The position numbers were made by a program, and so were the translations under genes. A stretch of DNA of 64,000 nucleotides from positions 1 to 64,000 of the forward strand of contig JBLHIB010000002.1 of NCBI GenBank assembly GCA_047615865.1, read 5' to 3'. Within the stretch, counting starts at the first letter, position 1; every line of letters begins with the position of its first letter. Of the stretch, positions 8,621 to 20,000 are shown in pieces. The notes under the pieces were generated by a model. It had not been told where the DNA came from, searched no databases, and was given only the letters and a program-made list of their open reading frames with translations. The stretch is from JADFAK01 sp047615865 (GTDB lineage: Bacteria; Bacteroidota; Bacteroidia; Flavobacteriales_D; Sanyastnellaceae).

Positions 8621-10864
8621 TCACTGTTCTTTGACTAATTCATATGACAACTGGTCTCCTTTTGCAGGAACATTTTTTGTTAACTCGTCTTGCGGACTGA
8701 ATCGAATAACAAACTCAACTCGTCTGTTGATTGATCTTGTTTCATCCGATACATTCGGCACTTTTGGACCGCTTGCTCCGTGACTTCTCCAATTCAATTG
8801 CCCAACGGGAACACCTTTTGAAACAAAATAGCGCAAGACGGACTTTGCCCTGCGTTCCGAAAGTTTAATGTTGTATTCTTTTTCTCCCAAGTCGCATGTG
8901 TGAGCTTCGATATTCAGTTGAAAATCATTCTCTAGTTTTAGCATTGAGGAGATGTAATCTAGGTTTGCAAATGAGGTATCAAGTATGACATCACTATCGT
9001 ATTCAAATCGCACATTAGACAAGCCGTTAAAGGTTCGATTGAGCGCGTTTTGGTCTGCAGGTTTGATATAATCTCCTACTTGCACCGTGTTTTTTAGAAT
9101 TAGTTCGGACTTCACGGCAGAAACTTCTAGTCCTTCTACTTGATTATCAATTAGTTTCTGATAAATCTCATGGGCCTCTGCTAAATTCTGGACCATTCCG
9201 ATCGTGTACAAGTAAGTACTCGATTCGGTGTCATACACTTCTCGAAACTCTTGTTGAATATTGGCGAAAATCGGATTGTTAAACGTCAATCGAATTTTAC
9301 TTTCAGCAATCACCACGCACCAAGCATTTGGTATTTCAGATGCGGCAATAGGCTCCATATTCAAAGGACTGCCCAGTTGGACGACCTTCTGATTGGTCTC
9401 TGGTTTCAATTTAGGTCCATTGCACAAGCTATCTACGACGCAAATCGTTTTGGTACAGCAGCTAAATTCTCCTTCGGCTCCGTTGACATCAATACCCGAA
9501 ACACCAAGCACAATTTCATGCATACCAACGGACTCAAATTTATGAACGAATGTTTCTTGCATGATTTTGATTGAATCATCAACTATCCAGTAAAAGTACT
9601 CGGCGCTGAATGCCTCTAGATCTTGAAGATCTGGCTTAAATAAAAGATCAATATTTACTTTTAGTGTATCGTCACTAATGATCCTGGTGCTGTTGTTTTT
9701 ATAGATACGAATATCGGTTTCTGTGATGTGCGAAAACATCTGATGTGTGAGTGTATCAATGAGATCAAGGCTCACATGGTAAGACCCTGTATCTGAATAA
9801 CAATGCTCAACTCTTGCTCCTTCACTAAAATTTCCGTCACCTAAATTCCAGATTAATTTCAATGGGAGGTGAGATATATCTGGTGCATTTAAGTCTTCAA
9901 TCACATAGCAATATATTGGTTCATGCGTTTCATCACAAGCGTTGAAATCCGGAAATTCGAAATGAAATTCATACACATTGTCTTGTCCATCGCGCGACGA
10001 GCTCACGAAACCTTTTAAACCTTGATCAACATGAGTGTATGCAAAGTCATCAAAAGCTGAATTGATAGGATAAGACAATGGCGTTGGCAAAGTCCAAGAA
10101 GAATCAAGTCTCGTTGATTTTAAGACTTCCATTCCATTGAGTGGGTCAAAGTGATTCGACGAATAATACAGTACTTCTTTCTCATCGAGAAAAGGAAATA
10201 CTTCGTCGCCAACAGAATTTATCCTTGGACCAAGGTTTTTAGGCTCACTCCAATTTCCATTCTCTAGCTTTCGGCATTCATACAAATCTGCGCCACCATA
10301 TCCTCCAGGTCGATTTGACATAAACAACAAGTAGTTTCCATCATTAGAAATAGTAGGATGAGCAGTATTTGAGTCCTTCGGTCCATTGTGTTCAAAAGGA
10401 ACGGGTTCAGACCATGAATTTTCTAGCCGTTGGCAAATGAATAACCCAAGGTTGAATTCTTTAATTTTCCTCGTGCCATCTGCATTTCCTGGATCTACAT
10501 TGCCCGTGAAATAAAGCGTTTTGCCGTCAGGAGTGAATGAGCAAGGACCTTCATTTAGTGGGCCTGTAATTTCCTTGGCGAAAAGTCGCGGTTCAATCTG
10601 AAATCCTGAACCACGCTGTGGAGCGTAAAAAATATCCGTGAAATATTTAAAAATTGTGTCTTGAGCGTCCCTAATTTGCTTCTTTTCTCTGTTCGAAACG
10701 AATACAACTCCATCTTCATAGTAGAAGGCTGCGAAATCTGAAAAATTCGAATTGAATTCAGCAGGTACAACTCTGTAGTCCTGACCTAGGGAGTTAAGTG
10801 ATAGAAGCACACTAAGAATCAATATGGATATGTAGGTCTTCAAATTCGTTGTTCTGTTACCCAT
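8621..10864 (-). CDS. PD40-PKD-OmpA family envelope protein (second copy)
   Basis: Protein of 747 residues; the ATG at 10864 begins the signal peptide (ISILILSVLLSLNSLGQ), whereas upstream in-frame starts are only TTG. PD40/WD40-like beta-propeller motifs fill about 40-300 (CSFTPDGKTLYFTGN, PTISNDGNYLLFMSNR, YYSSNH). A PKD-like fold lies near 320-385 (WNLGDGNFSEGARVEHCY), and a C-terminal OmpA peptidoglycan-binding domain at about 615-725 (LSERRAKSVLRYF, INRRVEFVI). In the OmpA loop the usual TDN/TDC order reads TCD. Its closest relative in the window is the preceding gene, 10957-13116. Related OmpA proteins with PD40 domains often accompany PorP/SprF and T9SS cargo. A 92-base gap before this gene is the largest in the operon and may hold a secondary promoter. 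Confidence 0.88.
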   Translation of the reverse strand: MGNRTTNLKTYISILILSVLLSLNSLGQDYRVVPAEFNSNFSDFAAFYYEDGVVFVSNREKKQIRDAQDTIFKYFTDIFYAPQRGSGFQIEPRLFAKEITGPLNEGPCSFTPDGKTLYFTGNVDPGNADGTRKIKEFNLGLFICQRLENSWSEPVPFEHNGPKDSNTAHPTISNDGNYLLFMSNRPGGYGGADLYECRKLENGNWSEPKNLGPRINSVGDEVFPFLDEKEVLYYSSNHFDPLNGMEVLKSTRLDSSWTLPTPLSYPINSAFDDFAYTHVDQGLKGFVSSSRDGQDNVYEFHFEFPDFNACDETHEPIYCYVIEDLNAPDISHLPLKLIWNLGDGNFSEGARVEHCYSDTGSYHVSLDLIDTLTHQMFSHITETDIRIYKNNSTRIISDDTLKVNIDLLFKPDLQDLEAFSAEYFYWIVDDSIKIMQETFVHKFESVGMHEIVLGVSGIDVNGAEGEFSCCTKTICVVDSLCNGPKLKPETNQKVVQLGSPLNMEPIAASEIPNAWCVVIAESKIRLTFNNPIFANIQQEFREVYDTESSTYLYTIGMVQNLAEAHEIYQKLIDNQVEGLEVSAVKSELILKNTVQVGDYIKPADQNALNRTFNGLSNVRFEYDSDVILDTSFANLDYISSMLKLENDFQLNIEAHTCDLGEKEYNIKLSERRAKSVLRYFVSKGVPVGQLNWRSHGASGPKVPNVSDETRSINRRVEFVIRFSPQDELTKNVPAKGDQLSYELVKEQ

Positions 10865-10956
10865 TTGTACGGCAAGACCTACAAAGGGTTTCAACAACTC
10901 CTACAAGAAGAGTTACCTAAGGCAGTGATTTAGGGGATTTAGGGGCTAGATTGACC

Positions 10957-13116
10957 TCAGCGTAGCACCTCTTCAAAGAGCAATTCAAACTCAACACGCC
11001 TATTCAACGCACGGCCGGTTTCATCAGAGTTATCTGCCACCGGCGTGGAATTGCCATGACCTATCGATTCGAGTCGTTCAAGATCGATACCTTGGGCCGA
11101 TAAGAATTGGACGACGGCTAGGGCTCTTTGTTGGCTTAACTCTAAGTTGAATTCTTCGGTTCCAACATTATCTGTATAGGCACTAATTTTCAACCTGAGG
11201 GTTGGCTCAGCTTCAAGAACCGATGATATATATCTCAAGTTTTTGTATGATTCTTCTTCAATTCGATCACTACTGCTTGCGAAATGTATATCGGCAAACT
11301 TGTTGATCTCTTTCCTCATGGCTGCCCTAACACTGTCGGGATAATACAAGCCTCGACGAATAACTTCTTCATCAAAGATCATGACCACTCCCTCTCGAAC
11401 CAAGGTCTGCTTATATCCGCTGTCGATTAGTTCTTTGTAGATATTAAAAAGTTTTGCCAATTCATCGGCCTCTCCAACAGAGTATTTATAGATTGAATCT
11501 GTGGGGACATACCTTTCAGTAATCTCGTACTGAACCTTTTCAAAAAAAGGATTATTCAATGCCAGTGGCTCATCAGACTCTCTAAATTCTACGTAATATT
11601 TTTTCTTTTGCAACATCGCTTTGCTGCCATGAGCAAGTGACTTTGGACCTCTTGCTAGAAGCGGAATAAAATCCGGAACTGCTGCCCAAGCTATGCTCGG
11701 AGCATCTACCATCACATGAATATCTTTGTATGCACAGGTTTTCGAGACAACAGATCCGAAAGGGGATGACAATGCGCCCAAAACCACTCGGTAAGTGCCT
11801 TCTTGATCAAAGGAATGCGTTGCCTCATTTGCCGCTAGGCGCGTTCCATCACCCAAATACCAATAAAATTGTTCTAGGTCGAAATCTCCTAAAGTCGACT
11901 CGGCGCTGGACAAGGTAAAGCTCTCACCTACTGAGATCGTATCGGGTGCAGTAATGAATGGCAAAAGCACTGGATCGATGACCACATAGATATTGGACAC
12001 TCTAGCGTATTGCATACCAGTTATGGTATCGAAAAGATTCAATGCAACATCATATTCTCCAACCCCTGGAAAACAGTGCTCGGCACTTAGTCCGCGTGCG
12101 GTGGTGCCATCGTCAAAATCCCACTCGTAGATGAGCGGGAGTGTATCTGATTTTACAATTCTTTCTTCCTCAATTAGGTAGCAGGTAGCCGGAGTAGAAA
12201 TCTCTTCGCAATTATTGAATGTGGGATATTCATAGGCAAATCGATAAATGTTGTCATTCCCTTTTTCTCGGTTGCTCGACAAATATCCTCTTTCGCCCGC
12301 ATCATCAACTACGATTCCAAAATCATCAAAAGAAGAATTTAAAGGCTCTGCCAATTTCACTGGAGTTCGCCAGTTACCCTGATCATCCAATTCGGTAAAG
12401 TAAATATCTAAGTCAGACTTACTTTTATTCCTGCCATTTGACGAGAAATAAAGTCTGTTTTTTGAGTCAATAAATGGAAATAGTTCGTTGCCGCTGGTAT
12501 TTATTTGTTGGCCTAAATTTTCTGAACTCCCCCACCCGCTATGAGAATGGCGTATAGCATACAAATCACTTTTACCTTCTCCACCGGCTTCGTTGGACGA
12601 AAAAACCATCATCTGGCCATCTGGCGAAAGGGCGGGATGGGCTACATCGAAATCGCTTTGTCTACGGCAGAATTCAACCAGCTCTGGAACAGACCATTTT
12701 TCAGTGGTCAAAACGGACATCCATATGCCTAGATGGTTGTTCTTTTTGCTTGAAATTTTTTCAGAAACATTAGCAGAAAAGTATAAGGTATCCGCGTTTG
12801 GGGAAAAGGAAACGGGACCTTCGTTTACTGCTGTAGCCAGTTGATCTGAAAAGATGCGAGGTTTGCCTTCTTTGCCAGATTCATCAATGGGAACAAAATA
12901 GATATTGGAGAGAAATTTTTCATTGGAGTCGACTATCGTTTTCAGCACTTCGCCCTTTCTATCGGAACAAAAGATTATACCTCCTTCGAAATACGCAGGT
13001 GCATATTCGCTATAGGTGGAATTAACTGAAGAGGGTTGGACCGAATAGCCCTGACCGTATGCAGAATACATCCCAGCTGCTGCTGCTAAAAGAAGTATAA
13101 TTCTAAGTGTTTTCAA
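10957..13116 (-). CDS. PD40-PKD-OmpA family envelope protein (first copy)
   Basis: Protein of 719 residues. The only start compatible with the signal peptide (KTLRIILLLAAAAGMYSAYGQ) is a TTG at 13116, because the previous gene's stop lies in the same frame just upstream. PD40 propeller about 40-290 (VSFSPNADTLYFSAN, PALSPDGQMMVFSSN, LYFSSNGRN), PKD about 315-380 (YEWDFDDGTTARG), then a long linker and an OmpA-type domain about 605-719 with the canonical AYTDNVG loop, LSQQRALAV and NRRVEFEL. The protein is expected in the periplasm or outer membrane, bound to peptidoglycan. It starts 6 bases after the PorP/SprF stop, which argues for a joint function. It parallels 8621-10864 along its full length, so the pair is a tandem duplication. 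Confidence 0.88.
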   Translation of the reverse strand: MKTLRIILLLAAAAGMYSAYGQGYSVQPSSVNSTYSEYAPAYFEGGIIFCSDRKGEVLKTIVDSNEKFLSNIYFVPIDESGKEGKPRIFSDQLATAVNEGPVSFSPNADTLYFSANVSEKISSKKNNHLGIWMSVLTTEKWSVPELVEFCRRQSDFDVAHPALSPDGQMMVFSSNEAGGEGKSDLYAIRHSHSGWGSSENLGQQINTSGNELFPFIDSKNRLYFSSNGRNKSKSDLDIYFTELDDQGNWRTPVKLAEPLNSSFDDFGIVVDDAGERGYLSSNREKGNDNIYRFAYEYPTFNNCEEISTPATCYLIEEERIVKSDTLPLIYEWDFDDGTTARGLSAEHCFPGVGEYDVALNLFDTITGMQYARVSNIYVVIDPVLLPFITAPDTISVGESFTLSSAESTLGDFDLEQFYWYLGDGTRLAANEATHSFDQEGTYRVVLGALSSPFGSVVSKTCAYKDIHVMVDAPSIAWAAVPDFIPLLARGPKSLAHGSKAMLQKKKYYVEFRESDEPLALNNPFFEKVQYEITERYVPTDSIYKYSVGEADELAKLFNIYKELIDSGYKQTLVREGVVMIFDEEVIRRGLYYPDSVRAAMRKEINKFADIHFASSSDRIEEESYKNLRYISSVLEAEPTLRLKISAYTDNVGTEEFNLELSQQRALAVVQFLSAQGIDLERLESIGHGNSTPVADNSDETGRALNRRVEFELLFEEVLR

Positions 13117-13122
13117 TTTGTT

Positions 13123-14040
13123 CTAAAAAAACCTCGGTGAAGAGATATTCGTCTTATACTTGAAATCGTACATTAAAGTTACTTCGTGAGAGACACCAGT
13201 ATATGTTCCCAAGTTTGAAATGGTATAATCGAAAGCATAGCCAACAGTAAATTGACCCGTTGGATGCATTTTTACCAAGGCGATAATTGCATCTCCAGTT
13301 CGGTAGGAGAAACCGGCTTCGACAATCTCTTTATAGCCCACCATAGCATTTACATCAAGCTGCATTGGAGAACCAGGACCTACTTTTAGCATGGCAGATG
13401 GTATGACTGAAAAATTTTGATTTAAATTGTACTTCCAGCCAGCATTCAAAAGAATGTTGTAATGGCTGAAATTGTTGCTTGCTCTATATTCATTGACTCC
13501 ACTGTATTTTTGAGACAGAATAAATGGAGAAGACAAACTCACATAATACGACTTGGTATAGTAATACATCCCGGCGCTAAAATTCGGTAGGATGTACTGG
13601 TCATTTCCTGAAGAAAACACACGATCTCCGCTATCCGTAGTGACCACATTGCTCCATTGGTTGCGGTAATTAGAAATACCACCAGACAGACCAAACGATA
13701 ATTTCCCTTCGCCTAATTTGAGTCGGTAAGAAGCCATTGCGTGCACACCACTTTCATTAGATACACCTATATGGTCATTGAACAATAGAAGCCCTACTCC
13801 AATGGCATCATTTTTCAAAGGGGTATGAATTCCGAAAGTTTGATTTACTGGCGCACCTTCGTATCCCGTCCATTGATTGCGGTATGAGCCTGCGATACTC
13901 AATGCATCGCGAGAGCCTGTAAATGCAGGGTTCAAGGGCAGCCCGTTGAGCATATATTGACTTACGACAGGTACATGCTGTGCAGCACAACTAGCGACAA
14001 GCGCAAATAAAAATGCGATATGTAGAATGGTTTTCTTCAT
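13123..14040 (-). CDS. PorP/SprF family type IX secretion membrane protein
   Basis: Protein of 305 residues with a signal peptide (...ALVASCAAQ) and the family hallmarks after it: QYMLNGLPLNPAFTGSRD, YRNQWTGYEGAP, an alternating beta-strand outer-membrane pattern and a C-terminal strand ending in an aromatic residue (SPRFF). Family knowledge: PorP/SprF proteins are outer-membrane beta-barrels needed for export or surface attachment of particular T9SS cargo, and SprF-like members pair with adhesins carrying type B sorting domains. That is exactly the arrangement here: the upstream gene is a giant type B cargo and its stop overlaps this ATG by one base (TAATG). The signal-peptide coding region contains one copy of an 18-bp sequence repeated at 44289 and 55587. 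Confidence 0.93.
   Translation of the reverse strand: MKKTILHIAFLFALVASCAAQHVPVVSQYMLNGLPLNPAFTGSRDALSIAGSYRNQWTGYEGAPVNQTFGIHTPLKNDAIGVGLLLFNDHIGVSNESGVHAMASYRLKLGEGKLSFGLSGGISNYRNQWSNVVTTDSGDRVFSSGNDQYILPNFSAGMYYYTKSYYVSLSSPFILSQKYSGVNEYRASNNFSHYNILLNAGWKYNLNQNFSVIPSAMLKVGPGSPMQLDVNAMVGYKEIVEAGFSYRTGDAIIALVKMHPTGQFTVGYAFDYTISNLGTYTGVSHEVTLMYDFKYKTNISSPRFF
13993..14010 (+). repeat. 18-bp dispersed exact repeat, copy 1
   Basis: The sequence AGCGACAAGCGCAAATAA occurs exactly here, at 44289-44306 and at 55587-55604, always in this orientation. Copies 1 and 2 share two further A residues at the 3' end. Here it lies antisense within the PorP/SprF signal-peptide codons (LFALVAS). Three exact copies in 64 kb are far beyond chance; the function is unknown. 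Confidence 0.6.
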
Positions 14041-17000
14041 TATCTTTTGATCACCAAATATCCTCTGTGTTCGATTCCCGCTGCTTGCAGGATCATGAAA
14101 TATGTATCGTCAGGCAAGAGGCTTCCATCCTTACCGGACCCATCCCAATCGTTTTCATAGTTGTTATTTGAGTAAACCTCATTACCCCATCTATTGAAGA
14201 TGATGAGCGAGCTTCCCGGCCGATCCAAAAGCCCATCAATAACGAGGAGATCGTTGTCCATATCGCCGTTAGGCGAAAATCCACTCGGTATCAAAAGATC
14301 GTTGACCGTTATTAATACTGAGTCCATAGAGCTTGGGCAAGGACCATTTGACGCGGTGAGGTAAAGCATATTTTCGCCAACCTCTAAATTTATCACGTTT
14401 GAAGTCAGATCGTTTACATCGATAAATCCACATGACGAATCGATGGTCCACCATTCCGTATTTCCTGACCCAGTATACTCACCTTCTAGCTGTGTGTCGT
14501 ATTCAAAACTTAAGAGTTGATCCAATCCAGCTTCGGGAATTACAGGCTGTTCAAAGAATTCAACTATGGTAGTCTGAGACGTTACACATCCCTGTTGGGA
14601 GGCGGTAAGCGTGAATACAATTGCTCCGAATTCGTTTGTCTCTACAACTGTTGAAACCTCATTGGGAGAGCCAATAAACTGAATATTTCCGTCTGTCGAC
14701 CACACAAAATCACTTGCATCGGACCCACCTTCCAATTCGGCCAATGTCCCACATACCTGTTGATTTGGTCCTGGCTCGACAAGGGGCAATTGGATCAATT
14801 CGATTTCAAATTCTTCGACTGAAGAACATGTGTTCAAAGTTGCTGTGAAAGACAGTGTATTAACTCCACTCGAAAGGTCATTTGCGTTAAGCAGACCATC
14901 CTCATCGATAGGGAAACTCCAAATTAATACCGCATCGCTAGAAACCAAATCTGACAAGTTTATTTCATCGCCGGCGGCACACATGGTTTCAGGAAATTGA
15001 CTGTAATCTATGCCTAAGTTGTCTATGACGGTAACCGCAAGCATACAAAACGAGCTATTGCCGGATTCATCTTCTGCTTGGAAATTGATTTCGGTTGTCC
15101 CTAAAGGAAACTCGGAGCCGCTTTGCAACTCAAGATTATCGAGTTGTGTTAACTCCGCAGATCCACAATTATCAGTAACCATGACAGGCTCAAAGAAGAC
15201 AATTGGATCACATGAGGTAATATGCTCGGGGCAATCAATAAGCGGAAGTGTGACATCTAGAACCTCAACTGAAAAATCACAATTTATTTGATTTCCAAAG
15301 GAGTCTGAAATTAAAAACTGGAGATCATATGCACCAGTGGCAACTACTAAACCATTGGAAGGTCCGGCAATTTGAATAATGCTTAGTTCCTCGCAATCTT
15401 CAAGACTCAGTATTTCGAACAGAAGACTTGCTTCACAGGACTCATTGGCCTGCAGCGTAAAATCATTTGGACAGCTGACCTGAGGAGCTAGGGTATCTTC
15501 AAATGTCAATTCAAAAGAACAGGTTCCGTTATTTCCCGCATTGTCAAATGCTGACAATTGAATTTCAACACCCTCACCTGAGACAACGAGGGTGCCTGGT
15601 ATAGGGCTTTGAGTGTACTCCAATACAGCGCAGTTATCTGTCACAGCGACACTGCTAGTATAATCAGGAACCAGCATCTCACAAGAGTTTGAAACGAGGA
15701 CAACTTGGTCTTCTAGACAATCGATTTGTGGATTAGAAATATCAGTTAAAGTGATGACAAATGAGCATGTTAATTCAAGTCCTTGGTCATCCACAATCAG
15801 GTAGGTTACCTCAGTAGATTCTGAGATAATAGAACCAACGGATGGACTTTGAGAAATCGAATATGGCGAACAATCTTGAACCTGCAACAGCCCACTGAAA
15901 TCTGACAGTTGGAACGTGCATCCTAAGGCCAAACTGACATTCATAGGATCAGGACAAATAACACTAGGTGCCGATTGGTCTTCAACGATGACAAGAAAGC
16001 CTTCGATGCTTGAATTTCCGGCATCATCTAAGTAGGTAATTGAGGCCGCATACTCTCCAATTGAAAGTATAGTTCCAGCTTCAGGAAATTGGATAACGGT
16101 AAGTTCTGAGTCACAATTATCAGTTGCCATAAACTCTTCAATTAAGAAAGGCATTGTGGCTACACAATCACTATTTGCAGCCAAGACTTGATTGGCAAAA
16201 TCAAAATCGACAACTGGCGGCGATACGTCAACTACTTCTAAGACAAAGTTGCATGAATCGGCATTTGATTGAGCGTCAACAGCTATGATCCATATTTCGT
16301 GAAGACCAAGTTCGAGAATAGTTCCAGGAACAGGATTTTGGGTGAGGAAAATTGAGGAACAATCTTCTACTGATTCAATCTGGCCGGTATAATCGAGAAG
16401 TGTGGTTTCACAGTCCTGATTTACTCCCTGCTCAATGCCAAAAAGCCCGCATGTAATGACTGGATTCTCGCCATCATTCGGGACAATATTCACAGGAAAA
16501 CCTATTGTATTTCCTGCTGCATCGGAAACCGAAATAATTACAATTGTTTCGAGGTTTAATGGTGTCCCTGCTTCTGGATTTTGCTCGATCAATAAATCCT
16601 CAGCAGAAGTACAATTGTCGGCAGCCAAAATGAATTCAATGACATTCGGTACAAAATAATTGCAATCGTTATCCGCTTGTATTCCAATGGACTCAGGAGC
16701 ATCAGTTACACTAGGGACCACATCATCTATCACCAGCACATCAATTACCACAACAGACTCATTCCCAGCATCATCAACAACAACAACTGACACATCAATT
16801 GAACCTTGACCGATCAATACTCCTGGATCAGGCGTTTGGGTAAAAGTAAAGTCGGAACATTCCTGCCCAACTGAAATAAGCGTTGAAAAGTCAGGCAATT
16901 CCGCTTGGCAATTGACGTCGGCACTCAATTCAAAAGTGGAAGGAAAATCTATTTCCGATGGAGAACTTTGGTCCAATACGTTGATCTCAAATTCACAGTT

Positions 17001-20000
17001 TGCCACGTTGCCATCGGCATCAGTGACTTCGAAGGTAATTTGTTGAATTCCGAGTCCAATGGTAGTTCCTTCAAGGGGGTTCTGCTCTATTGAAGCAACG
17101 CCACAGTTGTCACTAATTGACAATAGATCAGTGAAGTCTTCGGTAACAAATTCACAGTTTGCAGAAGCAAACACATCAACGATTGATTGAGGACATACTA
17201 TATTTGGAACTTCAGTATCCTGCACTGTTACGTTAAAGCTGCATATACTTGAATTTCCAGCACTGTCGAAGACCTCAAGAATCACTTCTTGTTGGCCAGT
17301 AAAAGGCGAGCCTATTGCTGGAGTTTGTACAATTTGAAGATCTGCATTTTCAGTGCAGTTATCCATTACGAAAAGTGATAAAGCGTAATCGGCCAACACG
17401 GCTTCGCAATTGTTTACTGCTTCAACAATGCGATCTTCTGGGCATATTGAAATGACAGGAGCTGAACTATCCTCAACCAACAAATCGGCAAAAAGGATTT
17501 TCGTGTTCCCTGCAGTATCGACAACATCGAATTGCAATTCATGTGCACCTATTGATAAAATGCTACCGGCAACAGGGCTTTGGGTAATCGTGACGTTTCC
17601 GCAAGCGTCTTGTGCTATCACATTCGAAACTAGGTTGGTAAGGACGTACTTGCACATATGATCGACAGAAACATAAATTTCACTTTCTATCAACGTGGCA
17701 GTCGGAACTGTATTATCCACGCCATTCAAGACAACTTCACATACTGCAGTGTTCCCAGATTGATCCGTTAAATTGATAATGACAATATTTTCGTCTAATG
17801 CAACAAGTAACCCTACCTGAGGGGATTGCATGTATGTCAAATTCGTATTGCAATTGTCTGTTGCAAGCACCTCATTTTCGAAATTGGGCACATTGATTAG
17901 GCAATTGGCGTTAAGGTTGACTTGATTGTTGAAGTTCGAACAGTCTATGTTAGGCGCTAGATCGTCTATCAAGTCTACGTTAAAAGTACACTCGTCGTAG
18001 TTCCCAATTAGATCGGTCAAACCTAGGACTACTGCAATGGGACCAGACACCGTGGTTCCTGGGGCTGGGAATTGAGTAAGCTCATAAGCCGCTTCGACAC
18101 CTGTGCAAAAGCTAACGTTAACAAGCATTGTGTAATCGGGGAGAATTGCCTGACATCCATCGTTGGCCGAAAGCAATTGATCATCTAAACAATTTGCTAT
18201 TTGCGGCCCCGTTCCATCTTGAACAATGACATTAAGTGCTGAAAATGTAACGTTGCCACCTGCGTCGGTCACAAAAAATGAAATTAGTGAGATCCCAGCT
18301 TGCAAAACTGAACCAGGAGCTGGTAATTGTTCGATAGAAACAATCGTACAATTGTCCTCAACGACAATGCCTGATGTTAAATCTGCTAAAATATAGACGC
18401 AATTCACATTGGTCGTGACTTCCAAGTCAAAGACAATGATCGTAGCGAAGACATTGTCTTCAACCTGCAGCAAGAAATCACAAACGAAAGAGTTCCCCCA
18501 AATATCAAGGGCGCTAATTTCGATGATATGCTCACCTATTCCAAGCGAAGTTCCGATTGCGGGGTTTTGAGTAAAAGTCAATACCGAACAAGCAGATTCA
18601 TCGGCAATCTGAGTCGTAAAATCTTCCAGCAAATATTCACATTCTGCAGACACATCTCGCAGGACGTTATCAGGACAAGCAAAGCTTGGGCCGACAGAAT
18701 CTGCAATAACTAGGATAAAATCACATGTGCTTTCTAGTCCATTGACATCTTCACTAGTAATTTCAACACTATGACTTCCCACATTTAGAATAGTTCCTGC
18801 ACTTGGGAATTGGACTATTGAGGAGATTCCACAATTGTCACTTGACGCAACTGACAGGGTATAATCTGGAATAGAAGCTTGACAGTTAGTCGCAATAATT
18901 TCTTGATCTTCCGGGCAAATCAATTCCGGAACATCCGCATCGACAACAACAATTTCGAAATCGCATTGCGAAGTGAGGCCTGATAGATCGGTTGCTGTGA
19001 TCGTGACCGCGGTTGCTGAGAAAATTTCGGTGCCAGCGACTGGGCTTTGAACTACTGAACTCAATCCGCAGTTGTCAGAAGCGTTTGCGCTAGCTGTAAA
19101 ATCAGGAACTATAGCCGAGCATGTTCCAGTCATATTGGCGACTTGGTCTCCTGGGCAGGTCATTGTTGGAGCTATATTGTCCTCAAGGGTGACCTGAAAA
19201 GCACAAGACGCGGCACTTCCCAATCCTGCAGTAGCGGAAAGAGTTACAGCCAAATCACTGAATAAAACAGTACCTGGTGCAGGCGATTGAGTGGTGTTGG
19301 ACGCTCCGCAAGAGGTGAGCACAAAACCGGCAGTATAATCGGGCAAAACAGCCGAACAATCGTCTTCGAATTCCAGGACTTGATCATCAGGACAGGATAC
19401 TTGCAGCGAACCGACAGGCATAACAAGCAACACATTGAAAGAACAAGAGCCAATGTTTCCCACTTCATCTTCTGCATATACGGTTACGGCAGTCGTTGAA
19501 TTAACTACAGTTCCTTCAGCTGGATTTTGAGAAAGCATTAGATTGGACGAGCAATTATCGTTCGCCCAGATTGAGTTCGTATAGTCGCCCAATACATATT
19601 CGCATGATATATTCGGCAGTATGGTTTGGTCGATTGGACATGTGATGTCAGGATTCTGATCATCCACGACGTTGATATTAAAAGCACTGTAAACATCACC
19701 ATTGGGATCAATAATATAACATGTGTTCACACCCAGACTTAAAGCAGTTCCGATTGCAGGATCTTGCGTATAACCAGAGGCTGGGCACGAAGAAGTCGTG
19801 TGCGGAGTTATTTGATCTTGCATAGTGTATGAACAAGAATTGTTGACTCCGACGCTTATACCAGTTGGAACGATAATTTCTACAATTTGTGCATTGAGAC
19901 TGATCACATTGGAACTGATCGAAGCGCAGCCAGGCAGGGAGACAATTGCTTTAATAAGCAAGTCACTCCAAACAGCAACAGTATATGTATCACTAGTATA

